A DNA stretch of 5,716 nucleotides from an uncultured Eubacteriales bacterium (GCA_900321365.1 ONVT01000132.1:1-5716); one strand, 5' to 3'. Counted from the first letter of the stretch, positions 1 through 5,716 are shown. Translations and numbers: made by a program. Notes: generated by a model from the letters alone, not told the origin.

Positions 1-465
1 CAGGTTATTGCGCCGGGCAATCGGGGAATAATCCGCCCTGCGGTGCGGGATCAGCCATACGCCGTCAAATACCTCGTGGATCCCGCTAACATACTGTATC
101 CGGGATTCATATTCTTTCAGGATTCCGTGGCGGATTCCGATGTAATTCAGTTCTCCTTCCTTGATCCCATAGCAGTCTTCACGGCTTCCCTCCCGCACAA
201 GGAAGGGCGCGTGCGGATTCAGGGAAAAGAATACATCCATCCCGTCGGAGTGATCATAATGCGCGTGGGAAAGAACGCCTGCATCGACATCGTCAAGGTC
301 AATCCCCAGCTTCTGCGCGTTCTGCGCAAAAAGGCCGCTGGCACCTGTATCCAGCAGTATTCTCTTCCCACCAGTGTCAATCAGAATACTGAGTCCCCAT
401 TCCGCTGACAGATCATCCGCGGCCACATTGTCAATCAGAACTGTCATCTTCACTTTCCGGTCCAT
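1..465 (-). CDS. MBL-fold metallo-hydrolase, N-terminal 155 residues (runs off the left edge)
   Basis: The reading frame is open from an ATG at 465 to the left edge, giving 155 codons with no stop, so the gene is truncated by the window. The product begins MDRKVKMTVLIDN and has the metal-binding motif H67-A-H69-Y-D71-H72 within LSHAHYDHSDGM, preceded by ILLDTG at about 36-41. That order is typical of metallo-beta-lactamase-fold hydrolases. The LSHxHYDHxxG form and the N-terminal TVLIDN resemble the group often annotated as dihydropterin-ribofuranosyl-aminobenzene phosphate synthase-like hydrolases (COG1237 type), usually about 250-290 residues. A zinc or other two-metal hydrolase of the cytoplasm is therefore expected; the substrate is unknown. 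The start is chosen over the in-frame Met at codon 7 because GGAGGT lies 10 bases upstream of the first ATG. It is separated from the repressor gene by 179 bases and a strong hairpin, so it is probably a separate transcription unit. Fold confidence is high, exact family moderate. Confidence 0.88.
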   Translation of the reverse strand, partial: MDRKVKMTVLIDNVAADDLSAEWGLSILIDTGGKRILLDTGASGLFAQNAQKLGIDLDDVDAGVLSHAHYDHSDGMDVFFSLNPHAPFLVREGSREDCYGIKEGELNYIGIRHGILKEYESRIQYVSGIHEVFDGVWLIPHRRADYSPIARRNNL

Positions 466-475
466 GGAATCACTT

Positions 476-481
476 ACCTCC
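476..481 (-). promoter_or_regulatory. Ribosome binding site deciding the hydrolase start
   Basis: GGAGGT on the minus strand lies 10 bases before the ATG at 465. It is 28 bases from the alternative in-frame Met at codon 7, so the upstream ATG is favoured. An AT-rich stretch further upstream (525-541) could hold a -10 element, but no convincing -35/-10 pair is visible. Confidence 0.75.
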
Positions 482-550
482 GTTCATTTCCGGGCTCTGC
501 TATCGAAGGAAAAGACAGGCAGGATGTATAAGATATTTGTGAACCGATCC

Positions 551-605
551 TAATGTTCAAGGTCCCGCCGCCCAGGTTTGAGGGGCGGCGGGACCTTGAA
601 CATTA
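551..605. terminator. Perfect 23-bp inverted repeat, probable terminator after the repressor gene
   Basis: Bases 551-573 pair without a mismatch to 583-605 around a 9-base loop (574-582). The inner part is very GC-rich (GGTCCCGCCGCCC against its complement) and the outer part AT-rich (TAATGTTCAA). It lies 39 bases beyond the repressor stop codon and 85 bases before the hydrolase start, where a transcription terminator is expected. Neither strand has a proper T-tract after the stem: the minus strand continues GGATCGGTTC and the plus strand ATTCCTCTG. The only T-richness is within the outer stem. It could instead be a dispersed palindromic repeat or an mRNA-stabilising structure. The structure is certain; the terminator role is inferred. 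Confidence 0.65.
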
Positions 606-644
606 ATTCCTCTGTACGGTTGGATCGCTTTTAGCGGTCCGACT

Positions 645-1718
645 TCAGATCTGCTTTACCGATCCCCGCAGGACCGGCTGAGGATCGAACAGATACTCCC
701 CGTCAAAGGAAGAATCCTGGATCATCATGAGCAGGTTCTCCGCAGCCTTTCGCCCCAGCTCCTCCTTCGGATGCGGGATGGAAGAAAGGTTTCTGATCTG
801 CGCAATATTCGCGTCGTCAATACCGACAACGGAGATGTCCCGGGGAACCTTCACCCCTCTTTCCTCAAACAGATCCATCAGCTGTGCCGCAAGCTCATCG
901 TTGTAGCACAGAACACCCGTCACGCCCTCCAGGCAGTTCATCAGGTAATCCCCGACCATCTTCAGGTTCTCGACCATATCGGAATCGAGAAGGACCGTGC
1001 GCCTGGCGTCCGTCCGGATATGGCGGTTCCACATCGCCTTCAGGTATCCCTGATACCGCAGGTGTCCCTGCCCGTCCTCCGCGTTGAGAATCGCAGCGAT
1101 GCTTGTATGGCCGGCGTCGATCAGAAGATCTGTTGCCTTCTGGGCGACCAGGGCATCGTCGATGCGCACGCAGGGGCAGTCCAGCTGCGGATAGAAAGCA
1201 TTGAAGAACAGAATGGGAATGTTCCTTTCCATCAGCTGGCGGTAGAGATCCAGGTTCGGGTTCGGCATGGCACTCTTTGCCGGTTCGACGATGATGCCGT
1301 CCACGTCATCCCTCTCCAGGATCGTCTTCAGGATTGTCTTCTCATGGTGCACGCTGTCATTGGTAAATGCGAGCCTTGTGGTATATCCCGCCTTTGAAAG
1401 CACGCTCTCGATTCCGTGAAGCGTCGGCGGAAAGATGTAATAATCAAAGTAGGTACTGATGACTGCGATGTTTTTGAAGCTGGGCCTCTCCCGGTCTTTT
1501 CCGGCATCCCCGATATAGGTTCCGCTGCCCTGCACCTTGACGACCATGTGCTGTGCTTCCAGAATCTCGAGTGCATGGCGGACTGTCTGGCGGCTCAGCG
1601 AAAACTGTCTGCAAAGATCATTCTCGGAAGGAAGCCGGTCACCCTCTTTCAGTTCACCGGATCGGATTCTCTCTTCTACCCAGCTGACAATCGTCTGGTA
1701 TTTTGGTCCCCTTTCCAT
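645..1718 (-). CDS. araR: AraR-like GntR/LacI chimeric transcriptional repressor
   Basis: This 357-residue DNA-binding regulator has two parts. Residues 5-70 form a GntR-type winged helix: GDRLPSENDL at 26-35, the recognition helix SLSRQTVRHALEIL at 40-53 and the wing VQGSGTYIG at 62-70. Residues about 82-345 form a LacI/periplasmic-binding-like effector domain. From memory, Bacillus subtilis AraR (about 362 residues) shares this layout and many local strings, including TYxxDYIFP followed by GIES (here TYFDYYIFP, 89-97, GIES 102-105), DGxIVEPxKSA (140-150), a DD pair at 187-188, GHT (203-205) and LCYNDE (270-275). AraR represses L-arabinose uptake and use genes and releases DNA when it binds arabinose. 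GGAGG six bases before the ATG supports the start. The gene follows the last permease on the same strand, 88 bases away, so it probably controls that operon and itself. Clostridia carry several paralogues of this type, so another sugar effector is possible. Confidence 0.88.
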   Translation of the reverse strand: MERGPKYQTIVSWVEERIRSGELKEGDRLPSENDLCRQFSLSRQTVRHALEILEAQHMVVKVQGSGTYIGDAGKDRERPSFKNIAVISTYFDYYIFPPTLHGIESVLSKAGYTTRLAFTNDSVHHEKTILKTILERDDVDGIIVEPAKSAMPNPNLDLYRQLMERNIPILFFNAFYPQLDCPCVRIDDALVAQKATDLLIDAGHTSIAAILNAEDGQGHLRYQGYLKAMWNRHIRTDARRTVLLDSDMVENLKMVGDYLMNCLEGVTGVLCYNDELAAQLMDLFEERGVKVPRDISVVGIDDANIAQIRNLSSIPHPKEELGRKAAENLLMMIQDSSFDGEYLFDPQPVLRGSVKQI

Positions 1719-1753
1719 AGCCTGCCTCCAGCTCCCTTCCTCAAGTTACTGAC

Positions 1754-1793
1754 CGTAAACGAACTGAATCCGGACCGGATCCATTCGTTTACG
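1754..1793. promoter_or_regulatory. Interrupted palindrome, candidate operator of the repressor
   Basis: CGTAAACGAA (1754-1763) and TTCGTTTACG (1784-1793) are perfect 10-base inverted copies. Between them ATCCGG (1768-1773) and CCGGAT (1775-1780) form a second inner inverted pair. Each outer arm is itself nearly symmetrical around CGT-two bases-ACG, so there may be two protein-binding boxes 30 bp apart centre to centre, close to three helical turns on one DNA face. The site lies between the last permease stop and the repressor start, where autoregulation would act. No T-tract follows on the minus strand, which argues against an ordinary intrinsic terminator, though a weak one is possible. It does not match the GTACGTAC core that I recall for Bacillus AraR boxes. 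Confidence 0.5.
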
Positions 1794-1806
1794 ACATAAG
1801 CTGTTA

Positions 1807-2781
1807 TTATTTGATAACCTTCAGAGATTCTCTGTCGGCAAAGATCGCGACGAACACCAGGAATACGACGCCCTGTACGAGCTGCATCGTCTGCGTCGTC
1901 ATGCCCATCATGATGAGACCGGAGGTCAGCACGATATACAGAAGCGATCCGATGATGACGTTCATGAATCTCGCCTTCGCGCCTCCCGAGATCGGCATTC
2001 CGCCAAGCACGAGGGCAATGAGGATCTGTGTCTCCAGCTGATTGCCGCCGGATGCCGTAACCGATCCGACCTTGATGACGTTGATGAATGCGGCGAAGCC
2101 TGTGATTGCTCCGGCCAGCACATAGATCAGGAACTTGGTACGGTCTGTGTGGATGCCCGCAAACTTCGCGGCCTTCTCACCGGCACCGATCGCCTTCAGA
2201 TGGATCCCGAACTTTGTGAAGTGAAATGCCACGAAGCCCACGATAATCACAATCAGCGTGCAGGTCAGCTTGAGGCTGTCCTTGTTCAGAAGGATCATCG
2301 TCGCGTTGGCACCGACCGGGGCGTCTGACGTAAGGTACTTGATGATGCCACGGAACAGGAACATCGTACAGATCGTGACAATGAAGGACTTGATCTTCCG
2401 GTTGACATAGAAGAATCCGTTGATCGCCCCGATGCCGGCTCCTGTAGCGATTCCGGCAAGAACGGCGACCGGAACAGGCGCGACCTTGGACACCATGCAG
2501 ACGACGATCGAAGCCATGCCAAGAATCGAACCCTGAGAGAAATCCAGGCCTCCCATGGTCATGATGAAGAAGACTCCGGTTGCCGCGATCATGGTTACAT
2601 AGATCTGTGTCATGACCATGGAAAGATTCTGTATCATCCTTCCGCCCGTCAGGACATTGAAAATGATAAATACCACAACCAATCCGATGATCGGCAGAAG
2701 CGAGCGGATCAGAGAGATGTTGGACTGTCTCCTGAGTGCCTCATCCCTCGATACTGCTGCTGTGTTTGTTTGTTCACCCAT
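1807..2781 (-). CDS. Sugar ABC transporter permease, RbsC type, with canonical coupling loop
   Basis: This 324-residue integral membrane protein belongs to the ribose/branched-chain permease family (BPD_transp_2). After a hydrophilic cytoplasmic N-terminus (1-27) it has about nine or ten hydrophobic segments. Family landmarks are GGLDFSQGS (77-85, the RbsC-like D-[LF]-S-x-G motif), INGFFYV (120-126), GIHTDRTKF (209-217, the GINV-type cytoplasmic loop) and LVLGGMPISGG (257-267), which keeps the LGG-x(4)-GG pattern that faces the ATPase in this family. It should form half of the membrane channel, paired with the permease encoded upstream. The start at 2781 is backed by AAGGAGG eight bases upstream. 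The frame ends in two consecutive TAA codons (1807-1809, then 1804-1806). It is the last transporter gene before the repressor. The substrate is inferred only from the AraR-like neighbour. Confidence 0.93.
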   Translation of the reverse strand: MGEQTNTAAVSRDEALRRQSNISLIRSLLPIIGLVVVFIIFNVLTGGRMIQNLSMVMTQIYVTMIAATGVFFIMTMGGLDFSQGSILGMASIVVCMVSKVAPVPVAVLAGIATGAGIGAINGFFYVNRKIKSFIVTICTMFLFRGIIKYLTSDAPVGANATMILLNKDSLKLTCTLIVIIVGFVAFHFTKFGIHLKAIGAGEKAAKFAGIHTDRTKFLIYVLAGAITGFAAFINVIKVGSVTASGGNQLETQILIALVLGGMPISGGAKARFMNVIIGSLLYIVLTSGLIMMGMTTQTMQLVQGVVFLVFVAIFADRESLKVIK

Positions 2782-2788
2782 GCTCTTG

Positions 2789-2797
2789 CCCTCCTTA
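2789..2797 (-). promoter_or_regulatory. Ribosome binding site overlapping the ATPase stop codon
   Basis: On the minus strand the ATPase TAA stop (2795-2797) is fused with the Shine-Dalgarno sequence of the next permease, as TAAGGAGGG. The permease ATG follows at 2781. A ribosome terminating on the ATPase therefore sits on the permease initiation region, an arrangement that favours translational coupling and matched amounts of the two proteins. Confidence 0.8.
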
Positions 2798-4294
2798 GAC
2801 CATCTTCGCGATCAGCGCGTTCTCATCAAGATCACGGTCACGGTCAAGTTCTCCATTGATCTTCCCGTCCTTCATGATGTAGATACGGTCACACATTCCG
2901 ATCAGTTCCATCAGCTCCTCGGAGATCATAATGATGGATTTTCCCTGTTTGCGCATCCGGTCCATCAGCTGATAGATATCCTGCTTAACCTTGATATCGA
3001 TACCACGTGTCGGGCTGTCCAGAACCAGAATGTCGGAATCCTTCCCGATCCATCTGGCAAGGACGACCTTCTGTTTATTACCGCCGGAGAGATCCGACAC
3101 GAACTGGTTGGTATTGACCATCTTGACGGACATCTCTTTCGCGTACTCATTCGCAAACTTCTTCATCTTCGATCCGCTCAGGAAGAAAAGCACGGACCTG
3201 AGGGAATCCAGTGACGGAAGGCAGATGTTGTCCCCGATACTCTGGTTCATGACAACCGATTCGTTGTCACGGTCCTTCGATGTATAAGCCATGCTGTGCG
3301 CGATTGCCTTCGGGATGGAATCGATGGAGGTTCCGTCCGCGAGGGTCACGCTGCCGGTGCGGTCGAAGGAGGCGCCGAAGCAGGCCTTCCCGACTTCATG
3401 CATGCCGGACTCGGACAGTCCGCCGAAGCCGAGGATCTCACCTTTGTGAAGGTCGAAAGAAATGTCGCTGATCTGTCCCGGAACACTGACATTCCGCACG
3501 GAGAGAACCACCTCGTCGGAGACCTTTTCGCCGTAATCCGAACGGTAGTAGTCACCGGTCACCTCACGGCCGACCATCAGCTTCTTCAGGTCATCCTCCG
3601 TGACATCAGCGCTTTTCACGGTATCAATATACACGCCGTCCCGAAGAATCGTGATCGTGTCGGACATCCTGAGAACTTCCGGAAGGTCATGGGAGATGAA
3701 GATGATCGTATTGCCCTCTTCCCTGATCCGGTTCATATGTTTGTAAAGCTCTTCACGCCCTTCCTGGGAAAGCGCGGTCGTGGTCTCGTCGATGACGACA
3801 ATCCTGGGAGTAAAGTAAGTTGCCTTTACGATCTCAACCAGCTTTCTGTCCTCAAAGTTGTAGTCGTCCACCATTGCGCCGGCGCGGATGCGGTCGAACC
3901 CGTACTTTGCCAGCAGCTGCTGCGCTTCTTTGTTCATGGCGGCCGTATTCTTGATGCCGCCTTTTACAAACCGGTCCTCATGGCCGAGGAAGATATTCTC
4001 GGCGACGGTAAGTCCCGACAGCGTTCCAAGCTCCTGTACGATGATGGAAACACCCTCGTTGTTCGCCTCAACCTGGTTCTTCGGATGGATCTCCTTTCCG
4101 TCCAGGATGAAATGACCGCTGTCGATCGAATAGATGCCGGTCAGCATGTTGGTCAGGGTGGACTTTCCCGACCCGTTCTCACCGATCAGGGCATGGACCT
4201 CGCCCTTGTTAACATTGAATGATACATTCTGCACCGCCTTTGTAATACCAAAGGATTTGCAGAGGTTCTGAACCTGTAGTCTTACTTCGCTCAT
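2795..4294 (-). CDS. Sugar ABC transporter ATPase with two ABC domains (RbsA/XylG/MglA type), one ATP site degenerate
   Basis: This 499-residue cytoplasmic motor has two fused nucleotide-binding domains, the usual length and layout for carbohydrate importers of the RbsA/MglA/XylG class. NBD1 (about 1-245) has Walker A GENGSGKST (38-46), Q-loop Q87, Walker B IVVIDE (165-170) and H-loop H202. Its ABC signature, normally LSxGQ, is replaced by YNFED (145-149), directly before RKLVEIVKA. NBD2 (about 260-499) has the signature LSGGNKQ (402-408), but its P-loop is GFGGLSESG (289-297) without the lysine. Its Walker B ends LDS (425-427), with serine where the catalytic glutamate belongs, and the switch region reads ISEEL rather than containing histidine. 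Some NBD2 decay is normal in this class; loss of all these elements goes further. AAGGAGG nine bases upstream supports the start. It lies between the two permease genes in the same operon and energises that channel. Confidence 0.95.
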   Translation of the reverse strand: MSEVRLQVQNLCKSFGITKAVQNVSFNVNKGEVHALIGENGSGKSTLTNMLTGIYSIDSGHFILDGKEIHPKNQVEANNEGVSIIVQELGTLSGLTVAENIFLGHEDRFVKGGIKNTAAMNKEAQQLLAKYGFDRIRAGAMVDDYNFEDRKLVEIVKATYFTPRIVVIDETTTALSQEGREELYKHMNRIREEGNTIIFISHDLPEVLRMSDTITILRDGVYIDTVKSADVTEDDLKKLMVGREVTGDYYRSDYGEKVSDEVVLSVRNVSVPGQISDISFDLHKGEILGFGGLSESGMHEVGKACFGASFDRTGSVTLADGTSIDSIPKAIAHSMAYTSKDRDNESVVMNQSIGDNICLPSLDSLRSVLFFLSGSKMKKFANEYAKEMSVKMVNTNQFVSDLSGGNKQKVVLARWIGKDSDILVLDSPTRGIDIKVKQDIYQLMDRMRKQGKSIIMISEELMELIGMCDRIYIMKDGKINGELDRDRDLDENALIAKMV

Positions 4295-4303
4295 AACTCT
4301 TTT

Positions 4304-4310
4304 CCTCCTT
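4304..4310 (-). promoter_or_regulatory. Ribosome binding site of the ATPase gene
   Basis: A full AAGGAGG on the minus strand, nine bases before the ATPase ATG at 4294 and five bases after the stop codon (TAA, 4315-4317) of the preceding permease. The gap has no room for a promoter, so the two genes must share a transcript. Confidence 0.8.
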
Positions 4311-4314
4311 TGTG

Positions 4315-5283
4315 TTACTTGACGATCTCACCTTTTCTGACCTTTGTGGTCAGCGTAACGATAATCAGAAGTGCCAGGCCGGATATGACATCATTGACAG
4401 CCGTCGGCGCGCCAAGCGCGACGAATCCGTAGTAGATGATCTGCAGGAAGAACTCACCGATGATGATGGCGGGAATCGGAATTCCGTACTTCTTCATCGC
4501 AAGACCCAGGAAGCATCCCATGGTCGGATAGAAGTTGCGGCTCATGGAGAGCATGCCCGTCTCCGCAACCATCGAAGAGCCGTAGCTGATCGTCAGGATT
4601 GCTTCAACGCCCAGGAATGAACCTGAAATGATAAAAGCAATAACCTTGTATTTATTGACATTGATACCCATGTTCTTCGCCACGAACTCATCGGAGCCGA
4701 TCGCGTAGGTATAGGTTCCGATCTTTGTATAGTTCAGAAGCAGGTACGCGGCAAGAAACGCGATCACAGCCAGGATCAGGTTGCCCGGCATGGATCCAAA
4801 CGCCCTCAGATCGGACGGCAGGGTCGCGGACTGGCCGCCCGCGATGTAACTTGCAATGGCCTCATAGATCAGTGCAAGACCCGTGGTGACGATCATGGAC
4901 GGAATATGCAGTTTTACATAGATTAATCCATTCAGAAGTCCTACGATCGCGCCGGTCAGGATACATCCGCCGATCAGGCCGAAATATCCGAGGCCGAACC
5001 TGGAGGCGAGAACCGCGCCGACAATCGAGGAAAGCATGATGTTCGCGCCGATCGAAAAGTCGAACATCCCCATTACCATAACAAAGTAGAAACCGACGGC
5101 ACCGGCTGAAACCATCAGGGATGCCTCAAAATAACTGAGCAGGTTCTTCGGTGAACCAAAGTTCGAAGGTGTGATGATCTTGAAGACCGCCCAGGATACA
5201 ACGACCAGAAGGATCAGGACCAAAAAGCCCCTGGTCTTTCCGGACAGTTTGTTCTTAGCCGCAAGGCTTTGAGAAGAACTCAT
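4315..5283 (-). CDS. Sugar ABC transporter permease, RbsC type, divergent coupling loop
   Basis: This 322-residue membrane protein is the partner of the permease encoded two genes downstream. A basic N-terminus (1-18) precedes a first membrane segment at about 19-37, with about nine or ten segments overall. Family landmarks are MFDFSIGAN (73-81, the D-[LF]-S-x-G motif), LLNGLIYVKLHIPSMIVTTG (116-135) and GINVNKYK (206-213). The LGG-x(4)-GG loop present in the partner is missing: the equivalent stretch reads RNFYPTMGCFLGLAMKKYG (249-267). This protein therefore contacts the ATPase differently, and the two permeases most likely form a heterodimer. The start at 5283 is supported by GAGGT seven bases upstream. 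It is the first gene after the binding-protein gene, from which a 138-base gap with a hairpin separates it. Substrate recognition cannot be read from the sequence. Confidence 0.93.
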   Translation of the reverse strand: MSSSQSLAAKNKLSGKTRGFLVLILLVVVSWAVFKIITPSNFGSPKNLLSYFEASLMVSAGAVGFYFVMVMGMFDFSIGANIMLSSIVGAVLASRFGLGYFGLIGGCILTGAIVGLLNGLIYVKLHIPSMIVTTGLALIYEAIASYIAGGQSATLPSDLRAFGSMPGNLILAVIAFLAAYLLLNYTKIGTYTYAIGSDEFVAKNMGINVNKYKVIAFIISGSFLGVEAILTISYGSSMVAETGMLSMSRNFYPTMGCFLGLAMKKYGIPIPAIIIGEFFLQIIYYGFVALGAPTAVNDVISGLALLIIVTLTTKVRKGEIVK

Positions 5284-5332
5284 TTCATATACCTCATCAT
5301 ATTCTGCATTCAGTGAAAGCTGTTTATCAGAA

Positions 5333-5364
5333 AGGGCCGGTATCGCCGAAACGATACCGGCCCT
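5333..5364. terminator. 13-bp hairpin between binding-protein and permease genes, probable attenuator or mRNA end
   Basis: Bases 5333-5345 (AGGGCCGGTATCG) pair perfectly with 5352-5364 around a six-base loop. It lies 57 bases after the binding-protein stop and 49 bases before the permease start. On the minus strand the stem is followed by TTCTGATAAAC, a weak T-run, so termination is likely to be partial. Hairpins here are common in sugar ABC operons, where they reduce read-through into the membrane genes or protect the 3' end of the binding-protein message. The structure is certain; the effect is inferred. Confidence 0.7.
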
Positions 5365-5421
5365 GAAAGTTCACTCAGTCCGCTTTATGCTGGCGGGCAG
5401 ATTATTCTCTCTTCCCTGAAA

Positions 5422-5716
5422 TCATTCTCCTGCGCGCTCAGCAGCATCCTCTATCGACAGCTTCGAAGCGGTCTCAGCAAGCTCGTCAAAGCTCTCATCC
5501 GCCATCGCAACAAGCTCTTCCTCGGTGTACGGAAGCTGATCTACGAAGTACTTCTCATATCCTTCATAGTCTTCCGGAGAAGCAACATACAGATACGGGA
5601 ACAGGATCTCGTTGAACTCGCCGCCGAAGTCGGTGTAGTTGCCCTTGATCGCGTTGTAGACCATCATGAAGGCAAACAGCGGGTCGCAGTAATGTCCGCC
5701 GGACTCACCAGCCATG
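5422..5716 (-). CDS. Sugar ABC transporter substrate-binding protein, C-terminal 97 codons (runs off the right edge)
   Basis: Only the last 97 complete codons lie in the window. The frame is open to the right edge, so the first visible Met (5713-5715) is internal rather than a start, and the signal peptide and most of the ligand pocket are missing. The visible part contains GGHYCDPLFAFMMVYNAIKG, which resembles the YxxPxFAFxxLYNAxxG helix region of sugar-binding lipoproteins in clostridial importers. It is followed by FPYLYVASPEDYEGYEKYFVD and a very acidic tail ending at a TGA stop. No DNA-binding or enzymatic motif is seen. Position at the head of the permease/ATPase cluster gives its role: it would bind the sugar outside the membrane and deliver it to the two permeases. 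It is probably the most strongly expressed gene of the operon, given the hairpin that follows. The substrate is inferred from the AraR-like regulator only. Confidence 0.82.
   Translation of the reverse strand, partial: MAGESGGHYCDPLFAFMMVYNAIKGNYTDFGGEFNEILFPYLYVASPEDYEGYEKYFVDQLPYTEEELVAMADESFDELAETASKLSIEDAAERAGE

Noticed and set aside
43..408. Plus-strand open frame of 121 codons
   Set aside because: It lies antisense to the metallo-hydrolase, which has a family motif (HxHxDH) and a ribosome binding site. The plus frame has no recognisable domain and no Shine-Dalgarno sequence.
525..560. Possible promoter for the hydrolase (TTGAAC in the hairpin arm, TATCTT or TATACA downstream)
   Set aside because: Spacings are 19 bases or more, or need a poor -35. 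It is too weak to list as a promoter.
620..642. Short imperfect hairpin just after the repressor stop codon
   Set aside because: On the minus strand the nine-base stem has two A-C mismatches and no T-tract. It pairs better on the non-transcribed strand, so it is probably chance.
771..1397. Plus-strand open frame of 208 codons inside the repressor gene
   Set aside because: It is antisense to the AraR-like protein, resembles no known family and is best read as a codon-bias shadow.
1719..1806. Promoter for the repressor gene
   Set aside because: No hexamer pair near consensus is visible on the minus strand. The repressor may be read through from the transporter operon, or may use a promoter I cannot recognise.
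2612..3214. Plus-strand open frame of 200 codons spanning the permease/ATPase junction
   Set aside because: It crosses the start of one confirmed gene and the end of another on the opposite strand and shows no domain.
3296..4222. Plus-strand open frame of 308 codons inside the ATPase gene
   Set aside because: It is fully antisense to a protein with clear ABC motifs. Long antisense frames are common opposite GC-rich, codon-biased genes, and this one has no domain or good ribosome binding site.
5713..5715. ATG as the start of a 97-residue protein
   Set aside because: It is at the window edge, has no visible upstream region, and the encoded sequence matches the C-terminal part of substrate-binding proteins, so it is an internal Met.

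Overview
The window carries six genes, all on the minus strand, two of them cut by the window edges. In transcription order (right to left) they are: the C-terminal end of a sugar-type ABC substrate-binding protein (5422-5716), an RbsC-type permease (4315-5283), a tandem-domain RbsA/XylG-type ATPase (2795-4294), a second RbsC-type permease (1807-2781), an AraR-like GntR/LacI chimeric repressor (645-1718), and the N-terminal part of a metallo-beta-lactamase-fold hydrolase (1-465). There is no RNA gene, insertion sequence or CRISPR array, and no intergenic gap longer than about 180 bases.

Strong AAGGAGG-like ribosome binding sites, the AraR-type repressor (otherwise best known from Bacillus) and the style of the transporter point to a Bacillota, probably a moderately GC-rich member of the Clostridia. 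The genus cannot be told from the sequence.

The four transporter genes form one tight operon. The ATPase is separated by 20 bases from the permease upstream of it and by 13 bases from the permease downstream. The binding-protein gene is set apart by a 138-base gap holding a perfect 13-bp hairpin, a layout expected to leave more binding protein than membrane components. The repressor follows 88 bases after the last permease, and that gap contains a long interrupted palindrome, which is the best candidate for its operator. Because the repressor resembles Bacillus subtilis AraR through both domains, L-arabinose or a related pentose or arabinoside is the most likely substrate. This is inference, since no catabolic gene lies in the window.

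The most unusual content is the asymmetry of the transporter. The ATPase keeps the parts of one ATP site (NBD1 Walker A/B and NBD2 LSGGN), while the other site has lost the P-loop lysine, the Walker B glutamate and the LSGGQ signature together. The permeases are also unequal: one keeps the classic LGG-x(4)-GG cytoplasmic loop and the other does not. Three inverted repeats (551-605, 1754-1793, 5333-5364) mark the intergenic regions. A 23-bp perfect stem at 551-605 separates the repressor from the hydrolase gene. I see no wholly new system; this looks like a sugar uptake operon with a strongly one-sided motor.
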